Shown in pieces: positions 1-5,161 of a stretch of DNA of 5,161 nucleotides. The notes under the pieces were generated by a model that had not been told where the DNA came from, did no database searches, and worked only from the letters and a program-made list of their open reading frames with translations. The DNA comes from Treponema sp. (GTDB taxonomy: Bacteria; Spirochaetota; Spirochaetia; Treponematales; Treponemataceae), in the NCBI GenBank assembly GCA_012513125.1, contig JAAZCS010000208.1, forward strand, positions 1 through 5,161, read 5' to 3'. Within the stretch, counting starts at the first letter, position 1, and every line of letters begins with the position of its first letter. The position numbers were made by a program, and so were the translations under genes.

Positions 1-433
1 CACATTTAGCAAAATCTCCACGCTGTGCAGCAGCAATGTATTGCATTGTGTTTAAACTTTGAGGACAAGCTCTTGTACAAGCCTTACAGCCAACACATGA
101 ATAAATCTCTGGATATAATTGCATCATAACAGATTGTTCTGGTTTTATTGTTTCAATATCATAAATCTGTTTAACTAGAGGAAAGAAAGGTAATGTTGCA
201 ATAAACATATCATTTTCAACTTTTTTAGAACAAGCTAAACAAGTTTGAAGTTGATTTTTACCTTTTATTCGATAAATTGTTGCACAAGAACCACAAAAAC
301 CATTGCGACAGCCACAACCGCGTTTAAGTTGATAGCCTGCATATTCCATAGCGTTCATTATTGTTAGTTCTGCAGGAACTTCGTATTTCTTTCCAAACAG
401 ATATATAGTGGCCATTTCTTTTTTTTCTGCCAT
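1..433 (-). CDS. SdhB/FrdB-like [2Fe-2S]/[4Fe-4S] electron-transfer protein (3' end outside window)
   Basis: The first 144 codons are visible and the frame is still open at base 1. Residues 8-70 form a plant-type [2Fe-2S] domain of the succinate dehydrogenase/fumarate reductase iron-sulfur subunit kind: C42-x4-C47-x2-C50 (in CRNGFCGSC) with the fourth ligand at C65. C40 and C68 are extra cysteines. A [4Fe-4S] motif follows at C113-x2-C116-x2-C119-x3-C123-P. The text after it (residues 124-141, ending in RGDF) resembles 4Fe-4S dicluster proteins, so I expect a second cluster motif beyond the edge. There is no signal peptide or membrane segment, so it is probably cytoplasmic. It would carry electrons between the upstream Flx-HdrA proteins and a partner enzyme, perhaps an SdhA-like flavoprotein encoded next; this is inference. 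Alternatives are a TfrB-like protein (thiol:fumarate reductase, with C-terminal CCG domains) or an HdrC replacement. It is separated from flxA by 70 bp, unlike the overlapping genes before it. Confidence 0.85.
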   Translation of the reverse strand, partial: MAEKKEMATIYLFGKKYEVPAELTIMNAMEYAGYQLKRGCGCRNGFCGSCATIYRIKGKNQLQTCLACSKKVENDMFIATLPFFPLVKQIYDIETIKPEQSVMMQLYPEIYSCVGCKACTRACPQSLNTMQYIAAAQRGDFAKC

Positions 434-444
434 TTTATTCTCCT
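434..444 (-). promoter_or_regulatory. Ribosome binding site that fixes the start of the SdhB/FrdB-like gene
   Basis: On the minus strand AGGAG (444 to 440) sits 6 nt before the ATG at 433-431. This selects that ATG over the in-frame Met at codon 7 (415-413), which has only an A-rich stretch with no GGAG core in front of it. Confidence 0.75.
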
Positions 445-450
445 AAATAG

Positions 451-475
451 GCGCCAAATTAATGGCGCATTTTTT
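451..475. other. GC-rich inverted repeat in the flxA-to-downstream gene gap
   Basis: GCGCCA (451-456) and TGGCGC (463-468) form a perfect 6-bp stem around an AATTAA loop. On the plus strand the stem is followed by A and then six T (470-475), which is the shape of an intrinsic terminator for plus-strand (antisense) transcripts. In the operon's own direction the same hairpin has its A-run on the 5' side and no U-run after it. It then lies 6 nt upstream of the AGGAG of the next gene. In that direction it more likely acts as an mRNA stability, processing or translation element than as a terminator. No function is proven. Confidence 0.5.
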
Positions 476-481
476 ATGATA

Positions 482-498
482 AATACTTTTTCAGTATT
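482..498. other. Short AT-rich inverted repeat just after the flxA stop codon
   Basis: AATACT (482-487) and AGTATT (493-498) form a perfect 6-bp stem with a 5-nt loop (GAAAA when read on the minus strand). It begins 5 nt after the flxA stop codon. It lacks a following U-run in the transcribed direction, so it is not a convincing terminator. It may mark the 3' end of the hdrA-flxDCBA message or a processing site. Chance is possible in A+T-rich DNA. Confidence 0.35.
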
Positions 499-503
499 GA
501 AGA

Positions 504-1334
504 TTAGTATTCTGGAGGTAATTCACCCAATTGGTCAAAACTAAATACTGGTCCGTCTTTACAAACGAATTTATCACCAATATTGCATCGACCGCATTTT
601 CCAATTCCACATTTCATACGCATTTCCATTGTTGTGAAAACTTGTGAATCTTTAAATCCAAGTTTTTTTAATGCGTCAAGTGAAAGGTGAATTAGTATCG
701 GAGGACCACACATAATAACTGTCATGCCTGGGTTTGGATTGCATTCTGTAACAAAAGGTGGTACAAATCCTACATGTCCATTCCAGTCATCTTCAGCACG
801 GTCAATAGTTAAATTAATTGAACAATTTGGTTGTTTCATCCAAACATTTTGCATTTCATCTAATCTAACTAAATCTGCTTTTGATCTTGATCCATAAATT
901 ACTTGAATGCGACCATAATCGGCACGATTGTCCATCATGTAGTTTACTACAGAATGAACAGGAGCAATTCCGATTCCTCCCGCAATTACAAGAATATCTT
1001 TACCTTTTAATTTAGTATCAACTGGGAATCCATTTCCAATAGGTCCACGTACACAAATTTGTTGTCCAACTGTAGCATTATGCAAGAAATCTGTAACACA
1101 ACCACATTTTTTAATACTAAATTCCATGTATTCTTTTAATGTTGGAGAAGAAGTAATAGAAATCATCGATTCACCAACTCCAGGAACTATTAGCATTGCA
1201 CATTGTCCTGGAATATGATTGAAAAGTTTTTTCCCATCAAGACCGACAACTTTAAATGTTTTAACATCAGGTGTTTCTTGGTGGATATCGATAATCTTAC
1301 CAACATAAGGTATAAATGATTCGTTTTGTTCCAT
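504..1334 (-). CDS. flxA: FlxA-like FAD/NAD(P)-binding oxidoreductase subunit with C-terminal [2Fe-2S]
   Basis: This 276-residue protein has the layout of the ferredoxin-NADP reductase superfamily branch that includes sulfhydrogenase gamma subunits and PyrK. The FAD-binding barrel covers about residues 7-105, with the flavin-contacting segment SMISITSSP (56-64) and RGPIGNGFP (96-104). The nucleotide-binding Rossmann part follows, with GGIGIAPVHS (119-128) and CGPP (209-212). A dihydroorotate dehydrogenase-type [2Fe-2S] site closes the protein: C242-x4-C247-x2-C250-x7-C258. By family knowledge it is the NADH entry point of the FlxABCD-HdrA complex, passing electrons from NADH through FAD to the iron-sulfur subunits in the cytoplasm. 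Preference for NADH over NADPH cannot be read from the sequence by eye. The start is supported by GGAGG 7 nt upstream and by the TAATG overlap with the preceding flxB gene. A sulfhydrogenase gamma subunit is the main alternative, but no hydrogenase genes are visible. Confidence 0.88.
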   Translation of the reverse strand: MEQNESFIPYVGKIIDIHQETPDVKTFKVVGLDGKKLFNHIPGQCAMLIVPGVGESMISITSSPTLKEYMEFSIKKCGCVTDFLHNATVGQQICVRGPIGNGFPVDTKLKGKDILVIAGGIGIAPVHSVVNYMMDNRADYGRIQVIYGSRSKADLVRLDEMQNVWMKQPNCSINLTIDRAEDDWNGHVGFVPPFVTECNPNPGMTVIMCGPPILIHLSLDALKKLGFKDSQVFTTMEMRMKCGIGKCGRCNIGDKFVCKDGPVFSFDQLGELPPEY

Positions 1335-2371
1335 TATTTTTCCTCCGCAGTATCATTATTAAAAGCTTTGATAACTTTAACAATATTCATGTTGATTGGA
1401 CAGCTTTCTAAACATCTTCCACAACCAACACAAGAGAATAAACCTTCATGTGCCATCGGATAATACATCAATTTATGCATAAAACGCTGACGAGAACGTT
1501 CTTTTTGAGTAAGACGAGGATTAGCAGCTGCCATTTGAGTAAAGTCGGAATACATACATGAATCCCAGCAACGAACTTGTTTAATACCGTTGCCAGTATC
1601 GAAGTCTCTTACGTCAAAACACATACATGTAGGACATACGTAAGTACAAGTTCCGCATCCCAAGCAACTTTCAGAAACTTTATTCCAAACATCAGAATTG
1701 AAAAGTGTCATCATGTTTTTGCCAACAAACTTTGATAAATCAAGATGTGCAAATGGTAATTTTTCAATTTTTTCAGTAATTTCTTTTTTTGCTTTATCAA
1801 CAGCTTTTTCATCAGCATTTGTCAAAATTGACTGAACTGATTCAATTAGTTTTTTACCTTTAGGTGAATTTGCATTAAAATAATACTTACCATCAGCCAT
1901 CCAAACACTAATGTCACCAGAAGGATTTGCAGCATCAATTTTATAAGTTGAACAAAAGCAAGTTTGAACAGGTTCTGAACAAGCCAATGTGATAACTGTT
2001 CCATGATCTCTACGATTTTTATAATAAGAATCAACTGGAGTCATATTTAAATAAACATTATCAATTACTTCAAAACTTTTTGCATCACAAGCTCTAACAC
2101 CAAAAATAACAAAATCTTCAATATCTTTTCTTGGATCTTCAACTGTAATTTCTTGTCCATTAACTTTGTAATTTACAAGATTTTCAGCTTTTGGAAAAAA
2201 GAAATCTTTAGCAGATCTTATTGTTTTTAATGCATTTGATAGTTTTGCACCTTTTTCCCATTTCTGAAAATTAGCTTTTCCAGAAACGTTGTCTACAGGG
2301 ATGTAAAGGTTTTCTTTTGAAGCTACAGCCTCAAAAAAGTCATTAATTTTTTCAATTGGAAGAGAGAGCAT
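1334..2371 (-). CDS. flxB: FlxB-like 4Fe-4S dicluster subunit (sulfhydrogenase beta/AsrA-like)
   Basis: The protein has 345 residues. The N-terminal two thirds carry GVRACDAKSF (91-100) and a cysteine set C131/C138/C140 (ending TCFC), both typical of the sulfhydrogenase beta and anaerobic sulfite reductase A family. The C-terminal third holds two ferredoxin motifs. The first is C236-x2-C239-x2-C242-x3-C246-P, followed by C249 and C251. The second is C314-x2-C317-x2-C320-x3-C324-P. Between them lies RCWDSC (C268, C272). By family role it relays electrons from FlxA toward FlxC/FlxD and HdrA. GGAGGT lies 8 nt before the ATG, and stop and start codons are shared as TAATG at both ends of the gene, so translation is probably coupled with flxC and flxA. 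The letters B and C follow the Flx naming as I recall it and could be swapped; the family assignment is firmer than the letter. Confidence 0.8.
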   Translation of the reverse strand: MLSLPIEKINDFFEAVASKENLYIPVDNVSGKANFQKWEKGAKLSNALKTIRSAKDFFFPKAENLVNYKVNGQEITVEDPRKDIEDFVIFGVRACDAKSFEVIDNVYLNMTPVDSYYKNRRDHGTVITLACSEPVQTCFCSTYKIDAANPSGDISVWMADGKYYFNANSPKGKKLIESVQSILTNADEKAVDKAKKEITEKIEKLPFAHLDLSKFVGKNMMTLFNSDVWNKVSESCLGCGTCTYVCPTCMCFDVRDFDTGNGIKQVRCWDSCMYSDFTQMAAANPRLTQKERSRQRFMHKLMYYPMAHEGLFSCVGCGRCLESCPINMNIVKVIKAFNNDTAEEK

Positions 2372-3360
2372 TATTGTTTACCTCCGTCTTCATTTTTAGA
2401 ACGATTATAAATAATACTTGGTTCTGAATCATTTGTTGTAAATGTGAGCATTGGAGGTTTTGTTTCCATGTCACTACCAGCAATATAAGGACCATAGATT
2501 TCATTTATGTCTTTAATAAATTTTCTATTTAGAAGATGTAATGGAATATGTTCAGGGCATACTCTTGAACATTCACCACAATCTGTACAACGACCTGCAA
2601 CATGCCAAGCTCTAATTATGTGATATAAACTTTCTTCAAAGCTTGTCTGTGCAACTTTTTGTGAAGTGTATAAATTATTATTGTCAAATACGCATTTTTC
2701 GCATGTACAAGCCGGACATATATCACGACAAGCGTTACATCTAATGCATCTTGAGAACTCATTCTTCCAAAATTCATGACGCTCATCGGCAGTCATGGCT
2801 TCTATCTTTGACACTTCATCAAATCTTTTTGAATCAAGAATATCTCCGTCTTCACCAATCAATTCATCATAAGTGATGTGTTTCTTACTTTTACAGTTTT
2901 CACATCTCTCTGCTGTTTTGTTTGTTTCTGGATCTTTCATACCATTACAAGGAATTCCGATAGCATAAACATCATCTCTTGTAATGCGACTTTCTTTTAA
3001 AAGCTCTGTGAAACTATATGTGTCACAAGGTTTCAAAAATACAAGTACTTTTTCTTGAGGAATAGGTGCATCTTGTGCATTTGGATCTCTTTGTTTTGCC
3101 ATAGAATTGTTCATTCTTGTAGTACTTTTCTTTATTTCAATTTCTTTTGTAATTTTTACAAGATATTTAGAAAGATTAGCCCCGCAATTTTCGTCATAAA
3201 CAAAATTTTTGTCCAAATCATCAGCTGTCGTAAAAATACTTGGTGTTACATCATAATCAAAAAGACCTTTTCTCCAACCAATAACTTGTTTTACAGTGCC
3301 ATCTTGAAGCAATTTTTTTGCATTATTGATAAGTTGAGCTGTTATTTTGTTGTCTTGCAT
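2371..3360 (-). CDS. flxC: FlxC-like 4Fe-4S dicluster subunit
   Basis: This 329-residue soluble protein has an N-terminal region with GWRKG (28-32) and FLKPCD (108-113), C138, and a CENC pair (C153, C156). Two ferredoxin motifs follow: C205-x2-C208-x2-C211-x3-C215-P, with further cysteines C218, C220 and C223, and C258-x2-C261-x2-C264-x3-C268-P. Its arrangement parallels FlxB (a PCD/ACD motif, middle cysteines, then two ferredoxin motifs, the first with a trailing C-x-C), so the two are probably distant paralogues. The N-terminal part loosely recalls the coenzyme F420 hydrogenase beta (FrhB) family, but I see no firm evidence for F420. The last 30 residues are a polar tail without motifs. Its likely role is an electron relay within the Flx complex. 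The start is supported by GGAGG 7 nt upstream; the gene overlaps the end of flxD by 19 nt. Confidence 0.78.
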   Translation of the reverse strand: MQDNKITAQLINNAKKLLQDGTVKQVIGWRKGLFDYDVTPSIFTTADDLDKNFVYDENCGANLSKYLVKITKEIEIKKSTTRMNNSMAKQRDPNAQDAPIPQEKVLVFLKPCDTYSFTELLKESRITRDDVYAIGIPCNGMKDPETNKTAERCENCKSKKHITYDELIGEDGDILDSKRFDEVSKIEAMTADERHEFWKNEFSRCIRCNACRDICPACTCEKCVFDNNNLYTSQKVAQTSFEESLYHIIRAWHVAGRCTDCGECSRVCPEHIPLHLLNRKFIKDINEIYGPYIAGSDMETKPPMLTFTTNDSEPSIIYNRSKNEDGGKQ

Positions 3361-3794
3361 CGTACATCCTCCAGCTTTTTGTTTTCACCAAGTGAAACAA
3401 CTTTTGAAACAAAGTCATTCATAATTCCAGCAAAACGTACACCTTCAGCAGCTGAACACCATTCAACACGTGTACGTGCTTTTTCTATTCCTAGATAATC
3501 AAGCATACTGAAAAGCAAAGTCATTCTACGGCGTGCAAAATAGTTACCAGTAGAGTAGTGACAATCGCCAGGGTGACAACCGCAAAGAATAACGCCATCT
3601 GCACCACGTTGAAAAGCACGAAGAATAAATAAAGGATTAAATCTGCATGAACAAGGAATACGGATGATTTTTACTTCTGCAGGATATTCAAGACGATTAT
3701 TACCTGCAAGATCGGCACCGGCATAAGAACACCAGTTGCAGCAAAAAGCAACAATTTTTGGTGTCCATGAAGTTTTTGTTACAGATTCTGACAT
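3342..3794 (-). CDS. flxD: FlxD, MvhD/FlpD-type [2Fe-2S] adaptor subunit
   Basis: This 150-residue protein is a complete MvhD/FlpD-type domain (methyl-viologen-reducing hydrogenase delta subunit family). Visible hallmarks are CCNWCSYAGADLAG (18-31), IPCSCR (46-51), GADGV (64-68), CGCHPGDCHY (71-80) and GNYFARRR (83-90). Candidate [2Fe-2S] ligands are C19, C22, C48, C73 and C78. In the methanogen Mvh-Hdr complex the homologous subunit bridges the hydrogenase to HdrA, delivering electrons to the bifurcating FAD. Here it should connect FlxA/B/C to HdrA, which fits its place directly after hdrA. The coding region begins inside the end of hdrA (16-nt overlap), with GGAGG 10 nt before the ATG, and ends inside flxC. 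The motif I recall for many methanogen MvhD proteins is CSGR, so C50 in CSCR may be an extra cysteine of this branch. Confidence 0.9.
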   Translation of the reverse strand: MSESVTKTSWTPKIVAFCCNWCSYAGADLAGNNRLEYPAEVKIIRIPCSCRFNPLFILRAFQRGADGVILCGCHPGDCHYSTGNYFARRRMTLLFSMLDYLGIEKARTRVEWCSAAEGVRFAGIMNDFVSKVVSLGENKKLEDVRCKTTK

Positions 3795-5161
3795 ACTGCA
3801 TCAACCTCCGCCATAATTTGTTTATTTGAGAATCCCTTAAGATCCATTGCTCCAGAAGGACATGCAACTGTACAAGCACCACATCCTTGGCACATAGCTT
3901 TATTTACTTGAGATACTCTTCGTGTAATTGTAGTTCTATTTGGTCCTCTAAAATCTTTTTGAATATATGATATAGCACCATATGGACAAACATTTTCACA
4001 CTGACCACAACCATTACAAGCATTCTCATCAGGATTTGCAGTACATGGATTATTCTTTAATTTATCTTTAACTAAAAGGCAAATTGCTTTAGCTGCCGCT
4101 CCAGAAGATTGTGCAACAGTTTCAGGAATGTCTTTAGGACCTTGACAGCAACCTGCCAAGAAAATTCCAGCTGTAGGACTTTCTACAGGACGTAATTTTG
4201 CATGAGCTTCCAAGAAGAAATCATTATTATCCATTGAGGTTGCAAGCATTGTAGCAAGAGGTCTTGCTGATTTATCTGCTTCAATTGACGCTGCAAGAAC
4301 AACCATATCTGCTTTTATGTGCAATTGTTTATCAAGAATCAAATCTGAACCTTGAACATCCAAAGTGCCATCTGATAGAGGAGTTACTTTTCCAACCATA
4401 CCTTTGATATAGTGAACTCCATATTGTTCAACCGCACGTCTATAGAATTCATCGAAGTTTTTACCAGGTGCTCTAACATCAATAGTGAAAACGTAACAAT
4501 TTGTTTCTGGGTAATGGTCACGTGTTAAAATTGCGTGTTTTGCTGTATACATACAACAAACTTTAGAACAATATTCGTGGCCTTTATCGCTATCAGCTGA
4601 ACATCGGCTTCCTACACATTGAACAAAAACAATAGTCTTTGGTTCTTTTCCATCTGAAGGACGTAATAAATGTCCATTTGTAGGACCTGAAGCATTACAA
4701 AGACGTTCAAATTCCAAAGAAGATACAACATCAGGACTTTGTGAATATGCGAATTCATCGAATTTCTGCAATTCAATAGGGTTATATCCAGTTGCTACGA
4801 TAATTGCACCATATTTTTCTGAAATAATTTCATCTTTTTGATTGAAATCGATTGCTCCAGCACCACAAGTTTTTTGACACATACCACAAACATTATCTTT
4901 ACCTTTTGCAAGAGATTGCATATGAAGACAATATGATGAATCAATGGTAGCAACTTTTGGAACGGCCTGAGCAAATGGAATGTAAACTGCTTTTTTGTTG
5001 TTTAAGTTCAAATTGAATTCATTTGGAACTTTTTTCATTGGACACTTTTCTATACATTCACCACAACCTGTACATTTTGTTTCATCAACAAAACGTGCGT
5101 GTTTTTTAATATCAATAGAAAAATTTCCAATATAACCTTTTACACCAACAACTTCACTATA
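3779..5161 (-). CDS. hdrA: HdrA-like flavin and iron-sulfur subunit (N-terminal part outside window)
   Basis: The frame is open from the right edge to the stop at 3779, giving 460 visible residues; HdrA proteins usually have about 650 or more. The Met at 5036-5038 is internal, because the frame continues upstream with HdrA-typical text. Numbering from the edge, GYIGNF (9-14) leads into ferredoxin motif C30-x2-C33-x2-C36-x3-C40-P and the conserved VPNEF. A second set is C78, C92, C95, C99. The returning thioredoxin-reductase-like fold shows VATGY (122-126), QCVGSR (181-186), the cysteine group C198/C202/C203, and GIFLAGCCQGPKDIPETVAQ (332-351). Two C-terminal ferredoxin motifs end the protein (C382/385/388/392 and C424/427/430/434). 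HdrA carries the FAD that performs flavin-based electron bifurcation between ferredoxin and a higher-potential acceptor. The lost N-terminus should hold the GxGxxG FAD-binding segment. flxD starts inside its 3' end, so the two are translated in step. The second cysteine set has an unusually long first spacing. Confidence 0.92.
   Translation of the reverse strand, partial: YSEVVGVKGYIGNFSIDIKKHARFVDETKCTGCGECIEKCPMKKVPNEFNLNLNNKKAVYIPFAQAVPKVATIDSSYCLHMQSLAKGKDNVCGMCQKTCGAGAIDFNQKDEIISEKYGAIIVATGYNPIELQKFDEFAYSQSPDVVSSLEFERLCNASGPTNGHLLRPSDGKEPKTIVFVQCVGSRCSADSDKGHEYCSKVCCMYTAKHAILTRDHYPETNCYVFTIDVRAPGKNFDEFYRRAVEQYGVHYIKGMVGKVTPLSDGTLDVQGSDLILDKQLHIKADMVVLAASIEADKSARPLATMLATSMDNNDFFLEAHAKLRPVESPTAGIFLAGCCQGPKDIPETVAQSSGAAAKAICLLVKDKLKNNPCTANPDENACNGCGQCENVCPYGAISYIQKDFRGPNRTTITRRVSQVNKAMCQGCGACTVACPSGAMDLKGFSNKQIMAEVDAVCQNL

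Noticed and set aside
451..475. Operon terminator after flxA
   Set aside because: The T-run lies on the plus-strand side of the stem. In the operon's direction the hairpin is not followed by a U-run, and another gene with a good ribosome binding site starts at once.
1846..2034. Minus-strand open frame of 62 codons inside flxB
   Set aside because: It is an out-of-frame shadow of flxB. Its Ile/Leu-rich translation looks membrane-like only because of base composition, and it has no ribosome binding site.
504..3360. NiFe sulfhydrogenase (HydBG-type) or anaerobic sulfite reductase operon
   Set aside because: FlxA and FlxB resemble those gamma/beta or AsrB/AsrA subunits, but no NiFe large or small subunit and no sirohaem subunit is present. 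The HdrA and MvhD-like neighbours point to the Flx-Hdr arrangement instead.
3055..3498. Plus-strand open frame of 147 codons
   Set aside because: It lies opposite flxC and flxD, both with clear family motifs. Its translation is rich in Phe, Ile and Ser as expected for the complement of an A+T-rich gene, and it shows no domain.
3700..3882. Minus-strand open frame of 60 codons across the hdrA/flxD junction
   Set aside because: It overlaps two well-supported genes in another frame and has no recognisable motif.
1..5161. Mobile element, CRISPR array, tRNA or rRNA
   Set aside because: Coding sequence fills nearly all of the window. I saw no transposase motifs, long or regularly spaced repeats, or RNA gene signatures, and base composition looks uniform throughout.

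Overview
The window is a single-direction stretch of an operon on the minus strand. It comes from an A+T-rich genome and is almost certainly from an anaerobic bacterium. All genes start with ATG and have GGAGG-type ribosome binding sites. Every product is an iron-sulfur or flavin/NAD redox protein of a kind found in strict anaerobes. The species cannot be named from this sequence. Fermenters, acetogens, syntrophs, sulfate reducers and several uncultured anaerobic phyla carry related clusters. The window shows neither the operon promoter nor its end.

In transcription order (high to low coordinates): an HdrA-type subunit whose N-terminal flavin domain lies beyond the right edge (3779-5161); FlxD, an MvhD-like small [2Fe-2S] protein (3342-3794); FlxC (2371-3360) and FlxB (1334-2371), two related 4Fe-4S proteins; FlxA, an FAD/NAD-binding reductase with a C-terminal [2Fe-2S] site (504-1334); a 70-bp gap with two small hairpins; and an SdhB/FrdB-like [2Fe-2S] plus [4Fe-4S] protein that runs off the left edge (1-433). 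The first five genes overlap one another by 16, 19, 1 and 1 nt, so they are very likely translated together.

The five overlapping genes match the FlxABCD-HdrA part of the FlxABCD-HdrABC NADH dehydrogenase/heterodisulfide reductase described in Desulfovibrio vulgaris. In the model for that family, FlxA oxidises NADH, FlxB/FlxC/FlxD pass electrons to HdrA, and the HdrA FAD splits electron pairs between ferredoxin and a higher-potential acceptor reached through HdrB/HdrC. The visible reading frames account for at least nine [4Fe-4S] and three [2Fe-2S] cysteine sets.

The point of most interest is the sixth gene. Where one might look for hdrB/hdrC, the visible downstream gene encodes a fumarate-reductase-like electron-transfer subunit. 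Either hdrB/hdrC lie upstream of hdrA outside the window, or this is a variant in which the Flx-HdrA core is wired to a fumarate-reductase-like or other flavoprotein oxidoreductase. The window alone cannot decide between these.
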